A DNA stretch of 13,039 nucleotides from Tepidimonas sp. UBA997 (GTDB lineage: Bacteria; Pseudomonadota; Gammaproteobacteria; Burkholderiales; Burkholderiaceae_C), in the NCBI GenBank assembly GCA_002291945.1, contig DBAZ01000075.1:1-13039 (forward strand), written 5' to 3'. A model generated the notes under the pieces. That model worked only from the letters and a program-made list of their open reading frames with translations. It was not told where the DNA came from and did not search any database. The translations under genes and the position numbers were made by a program. Below, piece by piece: positions 5,273-12,950 of the stretch. How positions within the stretch are numbered: position 1 is the stretch's first letter; every line of letters starts with the position of its first letter.

Positions 5273-7756
5273 ATGAAACTGGTGCTGGTGGGCAACGGCA
5301 TGGCCGGTGTCCGCTGCCTGGAGGAACTGCTCAAGCTCACCCCGGACCTCTACGACATCACCGTCTTCGGTGCCGAGCCGCACCCCAACTACAACCGCAT
5401 CCTGCTGTCGCCCGTGCTGGCGGGTGAGCAGGCCTTGGAAGAGATCATCCTCAACGACTGGGTCTGGTACCAGGACAACGGCATCACCCTGCATGCAGGC
5501 TGGACCGTGACCGAGGTGGACCGCACCCGCCGCATGGTGCATGCCCGCAACGCCCAGGGTGAGACGATGCGTGCGCCCTACGACCGGCTGATCCTCGCCA
5601 CCGGCTCCAACCCCTTCATCCTGCCCATCCCCGGCAAGGAACTCAAAGGCGTGCTGGCCTACCGCGACATCGCCGACACGCAGGCCATGATCGACGCCGC
5701 CGCGCAATACCGGCACGCGGTCGTCATCGGCGGCGGCCTGCTCGGCCTGGAAGCGGCCAACGGCCTGATGAAGCGCGGCATGCAGGTCAGCGTGGTGCAC
5801 GTCGCGCCCTGGCTGATGGAGCGCCAGCTGGACGACGTGGCGGGCAAGCTGCTGCAACAGTCGCTGCAAGAGCGCGGCATGCAGTTCCTGCTGGGTGCGC
5901 AAACCGCCGCCTTGATCGCTGACGAGCACACTGGCCGCGTCAGCAAGGTGCAATTCAAGGACGGCACCGAAGTCCCCGCCGACCTGGTGGTGATGACCGT
6001 GGGCATCCGCCCCAACACCACATTGGCCGAAAGCATGCGCCTGTATGTCAACCGCGGCATCGTAGTCAGCGACACCCTGCAGACCGTGACCGACGCACGC
6101 GTCTATGCGGTAGGCGAATGCGCCAGTCACCGGGGCATGACCTACGGTCTGGTGGCCCCCCTGTTCGAGCAGGGCAAGGTGCTGGCCAACCACCTGGCTG
6201 AGTTCGGCATCGGCCGTTACACCGGCTCGCTCACCTCGACCAAGCTCAAAGTCACTGGTATCGACCTGTTTTCTGCTGGCAACTTCATGGGCGGGGACGG
6301 CTGCGAAGACATCCTGCTCAGCGACCCCGGGGGAGGTGTGTACAAGAAGCTCGTCATCAAGGACGACAAGCTGGTCGGGGCCTGCCTGTACGGCGACACG
6401 GTGGACGGCTCCTGGTACTTCAAGCTGCTGCGTGAAGGTCGTACCGTCAGCGACATTCGCGACAAGCTGATGTTCGGCGAGAGCAATATCGGCGACGTGG
6501 GCCACCAGGGCCACAACAAGGCCGCCGCCATGGCCGACAGTGACGAGGTCTGCGGCTGCAACGGCGTGACCAAGGGGACGATCTGCAAGGCCATCAAGGA
6601 CAAGGGCCTGTTCACGCTGGACGAGGTGAAGAAGCACACCAAGGCCAGCGCGAGCTGCGGCTCGTGCACCGGTCTGGTCGAGCAGATCCTGATGTTCACC
6701 GCCGGCGGCGACTACTCGGCCACGCCGAAGCAGAAGGCCCTGTGCGGCTGCACCGAGCACAGCCATCAGGAGGTGCGCGACGCCATCCGCGAGCGCAAGC
6801 TGCTGACCATTGCCGACACCTTCAAGGCCCTGAACTGGAAGACGCCCAACGGCTGCGCCACCTGCCGCCCGGCCGTCAACTACTACCTGATCAGCACCTG
6901 GCCCCAAGAGGCCAAGGACGACCCGCAGAGCCGCTTCATCAACGAACGCAGCCACGCCAACATCCAGAAGGACGGCACGTATTCGGTGATCCCGCGCATG
7001 TGGGGCGGCGAGACCACGGCCGACGAACTGCGCCGCATCGCCGACGTGGTGGACAAGTACAACATCCCGACCGTCAAGGTCACGGGCGGCCAGCGCATCG
7101 ACCTGCTGGGCGTGAAGAAGGAAGACCTGCAAGCCGTGTGGAAAGACATCGGCATGCCCAGCGGCCACGCCTACGCCAAGGCGCTGCGCACGGTGAAGAC
7201 CTGCGTGGGCAGCGAGTGGTGCCGCATGGGCACGCAGGACTCGACCCAGATGGGCAAAGACCTGGAACGCGCCATGTGGCGCATGTACGCCCCGCACAAG
7301 GTGAAGTTTGCCGTCAGTGGTTGCCCGCGCAACTGTGCCGAGGCTGGGATCAAGGATGTCGGCATCATCGGCGTGGACAGCGGATGGGAGATGTACATCG
7401 CAGGCAACGGCGGCATCAAGACCGAGGTGGCGCATTTCTTCGTCAAGCTCAAGACGACCGAGGAAGTGCTGGAGTACACCGGTGCCTTCATGCAGCTCTA
7501 CCGTCTCGAAGGCTGGTACCTGGAACGCACGGTGCACTACGTCAACCGGGTCGGCCTGGACCATGTCAAAAAGAAAATCCTGGACGATCACGAAGCCCGC
7601 AAAGCCCTGTGGGCCCAACTGCAAGCTGCCCTGGAAGGCGAGCCCGACCCTTGGTTCGAATGCACCAAGGCCGAGGTGGACGTGCGCCAGTTCGAGCCTG
7701 TCGCCCATGTGGCTGCCACAAGCACCCGATCCACCCGGCAAGGAGTATCCGCATGA
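5273..7756 (+). CDS. nirB: NADH-dependent nitrite reductase, large subunit NirB
   Basis: With NirD this cytoplasmic enzyme reduces nitrite to ammonium in a six-electron reaction using NADH. Domains in order: FAD-binding (MKLVLVGNGMAG, residues 1-12); NAD(P)H-binding (VVIGGGLLGLEA, 150-161); a BFD-like 2Fe-2S domain with C427, C429, C462 and C465; a second BFD-like domain with C491, C493, C528 and C531; then the sulfite/nitrite reductase ferredoxin-half and catalytic domains. The 4Fe-4S/siroheme ligands are C644, C650, C684 and C688 (C-x5-C and C-x3-C). The length of 827 residues is normal for NirB. The ATG at 5273 gives the family N-terminus and has GAGG six bases upstream. An in-frame ATG at 5243, adding ten residues, is possible. 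The stop overlaps nirD as ATGA. Siroheme is presumably made with the help of CobA encoded downstream. Confidence 0.97.
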   Translation: MKLVLVGNGMAGVRCLEELLKLTPDLYDITVFGAEPHPNYNRILLSPVLAGEQALEEIILNDWVWYQDNGITLHAGWTVTEVDRTRRMVHARNAQGETMRAPYDRLILATGSNPFILPIPGKELKGVLAYRDIADTQAMIDAAAQYRHAVVIGGGLLGLEAANGLMKRGMQVSVVHVAPWLMERQLDDVAGKLLQQSLQERGMQFLLGAQTAALIADEHTGRVSKVQFKDGTEVPADLVVMTVGIRPNTTLAESMRLYVNRGIVVSDTLQTVTDARVYAVGECASHRGMTYGLVAPLFEQGKVLANHLAEFGIGRYTGSLTSTKLKVTGIDLFSAGNFMGGDGCEDILLSDPGGGVYKKLVIKDDKLVGACLYGDTVDGSWYFKLLREGRTVSDIRDKLMFGESNIGDVGHQGHNKAAAMADSDEVCGCNGVTKGTICKAIKDKGLFTLDEVKKHTKASASCGSCTGLVEQILMFTAGGDYSATPKQKALCGCTEHSHQEVRDAIRERKLLTIADTFKALNWKTPNGCATCRPAVNYYLISTWPQEAKDDPQSRFINERSHANIQKDGTYSVIPRMWGGETTADELRRIADVVDKYNIPTVKVTGGQRIDLLGVKKEDLQAVWKDIGMPSGHAYAKALRTVKTCVGSEWCRMGTQDSTQMGKDLERAMWRMYAPHKVKFAVSGCPRNCAEAGIKDVGIIGVDSGWEMYIAGNGGIKTEVAHFFVKLKTTEEVLEYTGAFMQLYRLEGWYLERTVHYVNRVGLDHVKKKILDDHEARKALWAQLQAALEGEPDPWFECTKAEVDVRQFEPVAHVAATSTRSTRQGVSA

Positions 7757-8151
7757 GCACCCCCCAACCCGAATGGACCCGGATTTGCCGCCTAGAAGAC
7801 ATTCCCGTGCTGGGCTCACGCCGCGTGACCCGCGCCCAAGGGCTGGATGTCGCCATCTTTCGTAACACCGAGGACGAAGTGTTCGCCCTGCTCGACCGCT
7901 GTCCCCACAAGGGCGGGCCGCTGAGCCAGGGCATCGTGTTCGGGCGCAGTGTGGCCTGCCCGCTGCACAACTGGACCATCGGCCTGTGCGACGGCCAGGC
8001 CGCCGTACCGGACGAAGGCTGCACGCCCCGCTTTAACGTCAAGGTGCAAGCAAGCGAGGTGTGGCTGGACGCCCGTGAACTCGCCACCCAGGCCACCGAC
8101 CTGACCCGCCCCATCGCCGGCCCGGCGCGGCGCGGCACCCAAACGGCCTGA
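7753..8151 (+). CDS. nirD: Nitrite reductase small subunit NirD (Rieske type)
   Basis: This 132-residue subunit has a Rieske fold and partners NirB. It carries a complete Rieske ligand set: C50 and H52 in CPHKGG, and C69 and H72 in CPLHNW. It should therefore hold a 2Fe-2S cluster, whereas some NirD proteins keep the fold but lack the ligands. The start overlaps the nirB stop, and AAGGAG lies eight bases upstream. The last 25 or so residues (Ala/Thr/Arg-rich) look like an unstructured tail. The gene sits 19 bp before nasA in the same transcription unit. Confidence 0.96.
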   Translation: MSTPQPEWTRICRLEDIPVLGSRRVTRAQGLDVAIFRNTEDEVFALLDRCPHKGGPLSQGIVFGRSVACPLHNWTIGLCDGQAAVPDEGCTPRFNVKVQASEVWLDARELATQATDLTRPIAGPARRGTQTA

Positions 8152-8163
8152 ACGCCCCCGCAC

Positions 8164-8168
8164 AGGAG
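8164..8168 (+). promoter_or_regulatory. Ribosome binding site near two candidate nasA starts
   Basis: AGGAG ends only two bases before the ATG at 8171 but eight bases before an in-frame GTG at 8177. Spacing favours the GTG, while codon preference favours the ATG. The two differ by two residues at the N-terminus. Confidence 0.5.
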
Positions 8169-8170
8169 AC

Positions 8171-11068
8171 ATGCCCGTGAGTGCCGAACCGATCGCCCTG
8201 GCCAAGGAGACCCGCTCCACCTGCCCCTACTGCGGGGTGGGCTGTGGCGTGATCATCGAATCCGTGGGTGCGCGCATCACCCACGTCCGGGGCGACCCCG
8301 AGCACCCGGCCAACTTCGGTCGGCTCTGCAGCAAGGGCTCTACCCTGCACCTCACGGCAGACCCGGTCATCGCACGCCAGGTGCGGCTGACCCAACCCAT
8401 GCTGCGCAGCCAGCGTGGTACCACACCCCAGCCACTGCCCTGGAACGCTGCCCTCGACCTCGCCGCCGACAAACTGGCGACCATCGTGCGAGAACACGGC
8501 CCCGATGCCCTAGGCTTCTACGTCAGCGGCCAGTTGCTGACCGAAGACTACTACGTCTTCAACAAACTGGCCAAAGGCCTGCTGGGCACCAACAATATCG
8601 ACACCAACTCGCGCCTGTGCATGAGCAGCGCGGTGGCGGGCTACAAGCTCACCCTAGGTGCCGACGCCCCACCTGCTTGCTACGACGACATCAACCACGC
8701 CGACTGCCTCTTCATCGTCGGCAGCAACGCCGCCTGGACGCACCCGGTGCTGTTTCGCCGCATGGAAGACGCCAAAGCCCGTCGGCCCGGCATGAAAGTC
8801 ATCGTGGCCGACCCGCGCCGCACCGACACGACCAGCCTGGCCGACCTGTACCTGCCACTGCAACCGGGCACCGACGTGATGCTCTTGCACGGCCTGTTGC
8901 ACATCATGCTGGCCAAGGGCTGGGTCGACACCGACTATATCGATCGCCACACCAGCGGCTTTCTGGCCCTGCGCGAACTGGTCCAGGGCTACACACCCGA
9001 CGCCACAGCCCAGGTCTGCGGCCTGCCCGTGGCCGACCTGTTCACCGCCGCCCGCTGGTTCGCAGGTGTCCCAGATGATGCCCACCCAGTGTCCGCCAGC
9101 ACACGCCAGCGCACCCTGAGCCTCTACTGCCAGGGACTCAACCAGTCCACCAGCGGCACCGCCAAAAATGCCAGCCTCATCAACCTCCACCTGGCCTGCA
9201 GGCAGATCGGACTGCCCGGCGCGGGGCCGTTTTCCCTCACCGGCCAGCCCAACGCCATGGGCGGACGCGAAGTCGGTGGCCTGGCCAACCAGTTGTCGGC
9301 CCACCGCGACCTGGCCAACCCCACACACCGCGCCGAAGTGGCCAGCCTCTGGGAGTTGAACCCAGGTATCGAACTCCCGGCCACCCCTGGCACGACGGCG
9401 GTCGAGATGTTCCAGGCTGCCGCCGACGGTGCCATCAAGGCCTTGTGGATTGCCTGCACCAACCCGGCCCAGTCCATGCCCGACCAGGCCAGCGTGCGCC
9501 ACGCACTGGAACGCGCCGAATTCGTGGTGGTGCAGGAAGCCTACGCCGGTGCCGCCACCTGCCACTGGGCCGACCTGTTGCTGCCCGCCACCACCTGGGG
9601 CGAGAAGGAAGGCACCGTCACCAACAGCGAGCGTCGCATCAGCCGCGTGCGTGCGGCGGTGCCACCGCCGTCAGTCGGCGAAGACAAGCCGCGCCACGAC
9701 TGGCAAATCGCCGCTGACCTAGGCCGTCGGCTCGAACTACGTCTGCCACGCCGGGCCAGCGGCACCCTGTTTCCCTACCACACACCGGCGCAGATCTGGA
9801 ACGAACACCGCGCAAGCACCCGTGGCCGTGACCTCGACATCGCCGGACTGAGTTACGCCCAACTCGACCAGGCTCCACAGCAATGGCCCCTTCCCGAGGG
9901 CCAGACCCGTGGTGCCGAACGCCTCTACGCCAGCGGCATATACCCCACCGCCGACGGCCGCGCCCGTTTCGCGGCACTGCCTTACGCGCCCTTAGCCGAA
10001 GAACGCGAAGTGCGCTTCCCCTACGCCCTTACCACCGGCCGCCTGCGCGACCAGTGGCATGGCATGACGCGCACCGGAACTCTAGGCCAACTCTTCGGCC
10101 ACGTAGCCGAACCCGAAGTCCAAATGCACCCAGCCGACATGGCCGAGGCGGGGATCAAAGCCGGCGACCTGGTCCGCGTAACCAGCAAGCGCGGCCAACT
10201 GGTGCTGCCCGCGCACCCTACGCACGAATTGGCCCAGCGCCAATGCTTCATCGCCATGCACTGGGGCAACGAATACATTGGTGGCCAAGCCATCGGCGGC
10301 CGTCCATTGATGGGCATCAATGGGCTGACCACGTCGGCCGGATGCCCCACCTCCAAGCAACCTGAACTCAAGCATACGGCCGTTCGGATTGAGCCTGTCG
10401 ACCTGCCCTGGGCAGTGCAAGCATTGGCTTGGCTGCCTGCCGATCAGGCCCTGATGGCACAGCAACACTTGCGCTCTCTGTTCAACTGCTTTGATTATGC
10501 GGTTTGCTTGCCATTTTCGGCTCTACCGAACAACCGCTTGCACGGGGGGCACACCGGACTGTGGTTCCAGGCCGCCAGCACCCATGCTCCAGACACGCTG
10601 GACAGTTGGCTGCCCCTGCTGTGCGATCACATGGGGCTGAACACTCCCGACACACTGCGCTATGTCGATACGCCGCGACAGCAACAACGTCGCATCCGGC
10701 TGGATCGGTCTCAGGGCGAGCATATTCAGGCCTTTTTGCTGGCAGGCAACACCCAGTCGAGCTCATGGTTGTCCGCCCTGTTGCGCGACGCCCTGCCCAC
10801 CCCGGTGAGCGGACATGGCCTGCTCCAACCCAGCCCCAGCCTGCCTGGTGGCGAAACACTCGTTCGCAGCAAGGCCATCTGCAATTGCCTGGGAGTCACA
10901 GCGCAGGCCATCACTGCCTGCCTGTCGCAAGTGCAAGGCTCGCCCAGCGAGCGCCTGGCCAGCCTGCAGAACCAGCTCAAATGCGGCACACAGTGTGGGT
11001 CCTGCCTCCCCGAATTGAAGCGCCTGATCAGTGCCGGTCAACCGGTCGTCACCGCTCTTTATATATAA
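8171..11068 (+). CDS. nasA: Assimilatory nitrate reductase catalytic subunit NasA
   Basis: This cytoplasmic molybdoenzyme reduces nitrate to nitrite. At 965 residues it belongs to the longer NasA type with an added C-terminal 2Fe-2S domain. The N-terminal 4Fe-4S ligands are C18, C21, C25 (CPYCGVGC) and C53 (GRLCSKG). The Mo ligand is C150 in NSRLCMSSAV. Typical bis-MGD oxidoreductase motifs follow, including VADPRRTDT and LTGQPNAMGGREVGGLANQL. The molybdopterin dinucleotide-binding domain spans roughly 620-740 and ends in GCPTSKQPELKHTAV. A BFD-like domain closes the protein, with C904 and C906 and then C942 and C945 in CGTQCGSC. There is no signal peptide, which separates it from periplasmic NapA. 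No NasB/NasC-type NADH reductase subunit is encoded in the window, so the electron donor is uncertain. The start could also be the GTG at 8177. Confidence 0.97.
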   Translation: MPVSAEPIALAKETRSTCPYCGVGCGVIIESVGARITHVRGDPEHPANFGRLCSKGSTLHLTADPVIARQVRLTQPMLRSQRGTTPQPLPWNAALDLAADKLATIVREHGPDALGFYVSGQLLTEDYYVFNKLAKGLLGTNNIDTNSRLCMSSAVAGYKLTLGADAPPACYDDINHADCLFIVGSNAAWTHPVLFRRMEDAKARRPGMKVIVADPRRTDTTSLADLYLPLQPGTDVMLLHGLLHIMLAKGWVDTDYIDRHTSGFLALRELVQGYTPDATAQVCGLPVADLFTAARWFAGVPDDAHPVSASTRQRTLSLYCQGLNQSTSGTAKNASLINLHLACRQIGLPGAGPFSLTGQPNAMGGREVGGLANQLSAHRDLANPTHRAEVASLWELNPGIELPATPGTTAVEMFQAAADGAIKALWIACTNPAQSMPDQASVRHALERAEFVVVQEAYAGAATCHWADLLLPATTWGEKEGTVTNSERRISRVRAAVPPPSVGEDKPRHDWQIAADLGRRLELRLPRRASGTLFPYHTPAQIWNEHRASTRGRDLDIAGLSYAQLDQAPQQWPLPEGQTRGAERLYASGIYPTADGRARFAALPYAPLAEEREVRFPYALTTGRLRDQWHGMTRTGTLGQLFGHVAEPEVQMHPADMAEAGIKAGDLVRVTSKRGQLVLPAHPTHELAQRQCFIAMHWGNEYIGGQAIGGRPLMGINGLTTSAGCPTSKQPELKHTAVRIEPVDLPWAVQALAWLPADQALMAQQHLRSLFNCFDYAVCLPFSALPNNRLHGGHTGLWFQAASTHAPDTLDSWLPLLCDHMGLNTPDTLRYVDTPRQQQRRIRLDRSQGEHIQAFLLAGNTQSSSWLSALLRDALPTPVSGHGLLQPSPSLPGGETLVRSKAICNCLGVTAQAITACLSQVQGSPSERLASLQNQLKCGTQCGSCLPELKRLISAGQPVVTALYI

Positions 11069-11102
11069 CCCAAAGGCATCTAATAAGCTAGAAAATCAGG
11101 CC

Positions 11103-12062
11103 ATGGGCATTTCAAACCACCTCAAGGAAATCGGTCGCGGCAAGGACGGCGCACGGGCGCTCAACCGTCAACAAGCCCAGGATTTGATGGGGCAGATCCT
11201 GGACGGGCGTGTGTCGGATCTGGAATTGGGCGCTTTTTGCATTGCCATGCGGGTAAAGGGTGAAACGCCTGACGAACTAGCCGGATTTCTGGATGCCATC
11301 CAGCGCAGGCTTCCCCCGGTTCCAGCCTGCCCCGTGCCGACGGTGGTTCTACCCAGTTACAACGGCGCCCGAAAACTGCCGGTACTGACTCCGCTGCTGG
11401 CCTTGGTGCTCGCGCAACACGGGGTGAGGGTGTGGGTTCATGGACCAGAGCACGACCCCGGTCGGGTCACCACGTTCGAGATACTACAAGCGCTCAAAGC
11501 CTTGTTGCCTTCGATGATTCACGCCCCTGTCCGATGGGAAGAACTGGGCGCTAGCGCCGGGGTTTATTTCATGAACACCGGGATGCTGCTGCCGGGTCTG
11601 CAGCGACTGCTGGACGCACGACGGGTCATCGGCTTGCGCAACAGCGGCCACAGCCTGGTCAAGCTGCTCCAGCCTGCCCCTGGGACTCTGCTGATCAGCA
11701 GCTACACCCACCCTGAATACCTGCAGAGCATGGGGCAGCTCCTGGAACTGACTGGCCAGCACGCCATGCTGCTTCGCGCAACTGAGGGCGAACCGGTCGC
11801 CGATCCTCGCCGCACACCCCAGATGGATCTGTTCAAGGCGGGAATCAAGACCACTGTGCAGACCCAACAAACCGGGCCTCTTGCCGAGCTACCCGATTTA
11901 CCCAGCAGCCGCGATATTTCCAGCACGGCCGCTTACATCTGCGCCCTACTGAAGCACGCCAAGCCCATCCCCACCCCGATCCAACGCCAGGTTCAACACC
12001 TGCTCGCCGCGCTCGACACCGCCTGCCCCGCTCCCTCCTTGACCCTGGAATCCACGACATGA
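11103..12062 (+). CDS. ybiB: YbiB/TrpD2-family nucleic-acid-binding protein
   Basis: The 319-residue protein has the fold of anthranilate phosphoribosyltransferase (glycosyltransferase family 3): a helical N-terminal domain (residues 5-70, with RALNRQQAQDLMGQILDG) and a larger alpha/beta domain. The GTGGD phosphoribosyl-pyrophosphate loop of TrpD is absent; the equivalent stretch reads PSYNGARKLPVLTPLL. This is characteristic of the TrpD2/YbiB group, which in E. coli binds nucleic acids, is LexA-regulated and is not a tryptophan enzyme. The length matches E. coli YbiB (320). The start at 11103 matches the family N-terminus; only a poor AGG lies upstream, and the frame is open back to 11031 inside nasA. 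The gene lies 34 bp after nasA and overlaps cobA by ATGA. Its role in nitrate assimilation is unknown. Confidence 0.88.
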   Translation: MGISNHLKEIGRGKDGARALNRQQAQDLMGQILDGRVSDLELGAFCIAMRVKGETPDELAGFLDAIQRRLPPVPACPVPTVVLPSYNGARKLPVLTPLLALVLAQHGVRVWVHGPEHDPGRVTTFEILQALKALLPSMIHAPVRWEELGASAGVYFMNTGMLLPGLQRLLDARRVIGLRNSGHSLVKLLQPAPGTLLISSYTHPEYLQSMGQLLELTGQHAMLLRATEGEPVADPRRTPQMDLFKAGIKTTVQTQQTGPLAELPDLPSSRDISSTAAYICALLKHAKPIPTPIQRQVQHLLAALDTACPAPSLTLESTT

Positions 12063-12898
12063 ATGCCCGCGCCCATACACCCACCCCCGGCACCGTCACC
12101 CTCGTGGGCGCAGGGCCAGGCGACCCGGAGTTGCTGACCCTGAAGGCCGTCAAGGCGATTGCCTCGGCCACCGTGGTGCTGGTTGATGATCTGGTCAACG
12201 CTGCGGTTCTAGGGCATGCCCAGTCCGACGCACGCATCATTCATGTCGGCAAGCGAGGCGGCTGCGCCTCCACGCCGCAAGCCTTCATTGAAAAGCTGAT
12301 GGCGCAGCAGGCGCTGGCGGGTGAAACCGTGGTGCGGCTCAAAGGCGGCGATCCGTTCATCTTTGGCCGGGGCGGTGAAGAGGTCGAGCACCTGCGGGCG
12401 CTGGGCATCGAGGTGCGGGTTGTCAGTGGCATCACGGCTGGGCTGGCGGCGGCGACTTCGCTGAATGTCCCGCTGACCCACCGCGAACATGCGCACGGGG
12501 TGGTTTTTGTTACCGGGCACGCCAAACCGGGGGACGCCGGTACCGACTGGGCCGCACTGGCCCACGGCGCGGCGCGGGCCAAGCTGACGCTGGTGATTTA
12601 CATGGGGGTGTCCAGCGCAGCGCACATTGAGCAAGAACTGCTGCAGGGTCTGCCTGCTGCGACGCCCGTGGCCATCATCCAGCATGCCACGCTAGCGCAC
12701 CAGCGGCACGGCGTCGGCACCTTGGGCACGCTCGGCGTGACACTGGCGACCCACGGCCTGGGCAGCCCGGCTGTGATGGTGGTGGGGGATGTGCTCAAAG
12801 GGCTGGATGCTGCTGCACTCACCCCCCTGCCACTGGCCTTGCAAGGCCCAAGTCGCGAGGCTGCTTGGTGCGAGGCCGCTTGGGGAATGGCCGCCTAG
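12059..12898 (+). CDS. cobA: Uroporphyrinogen-III C-methyltransferase (SUMT, CobA)
   Basis: This enzyme methylates uroporphyrinogen III twice, using SAM, to make precorrin-2, the precursor of siroheme for NirB (and possibly of cobalamin). Visible motifs are LVGAGPGDPELLTLKA (15-30), VVLVDDLV (39-46), VVRLKGGDPFIFGRGGEE (91-108), VVSGITAGLAAA (121-132) and PLTHREHAHGVVFVTGH (138-154). The last contains the conserved Thr-His-Arg of the family. At 279 residues it is the stand-alone enzyme, not the CysG fusion, so the dehydrogenase/ferrochelatase step must be supplied elsewhere. The start overlaps the ybiB stop. The C-terminal tail (EAAWCEAAWGMAA) is an odd repeat that continues at DNA level past the stop codon. 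It is the last recognisable gene of the cluster. Confidence 0.96.
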   Translation: MNARAHTPTPGTVTLVGAGPGDPELLTLKAVKAIASATVVLVDDLVNAAVLGHAQSDARIIHVGKRGGCASTPQAFIEKLMAQQALAGETVVRLKGGDPFIFGRGGEEVEHLRALGIEVRVVSGITAGLAAATSLNVPLTHREHAHGVVFVTGHAKPGDAGTDWAALAHGAARAKLTLVIYMGVSSAAHIEQELLQGLPAATPVAIIQHATLAHQRHGVGTLGTLGVTLATHGLGSPAVMVVGDVLKGLDAAALTPLPLALQGPSREAAWCEAAWGMAA

Positions 12899-12950
12899 CG
12901 CTAGGCGGCTTGGTGCGATCGCAGCTTGGTGCAAGGCGACCCAGTGCGCC
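12846..12950 (+). repeat. Degenerate 15-bp tandem repeat spanning the end of cobA
   Basis: About seven units of 14-16 bp can be aligned, starting near 12846, 12860, 12875, 12890, 12905, 12921 and 12936. The approximate consensus is GCNGCTTGGTGCGAG. The clearest cores (GCTTGGTGC) are at 12863, 12908 and 12924, with a diverged copy (GCTTGGGG) at 12878. The first units encode the EAAW-repeated tail of CobA; the others lie beyond the stop. Later units are weaker, so the right boundary is approximate. Confidence 0.6.
12890..12909. repeat. Perfect 20-bp palindrome containing the cobA stop codon
   Basis: GCCGCCTAGC is followed immediately by its exact reverse complement, with no spacer. The cobA TAG (12896-12898) lies in the left arm. 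As RNA it could form a short GC-rich hairpin with a small loop, but no T-run follows. It is therefore at best a weak or Rho-assisted transcript end, or a by-product of the repeat. Confidence 0.55.

Noticed and set aside
6664..7752. Plus-strand extension upstream of nirD in the second frame
   Set aside because: It overlaps the siroheme region of nirB and gives an Arg/His/Pro-rich product. The real nirD starts at 7753 behind AAGGAG.
4859..7819. Minus-strand open frame of 986 codons opposite nirB
   Set aside because: It is antisense to the clearly coding nirB. Its translation is rich in His, Val, Ala and Gly with no recognisable domain, typical of a GC-rich codon-position shadow.
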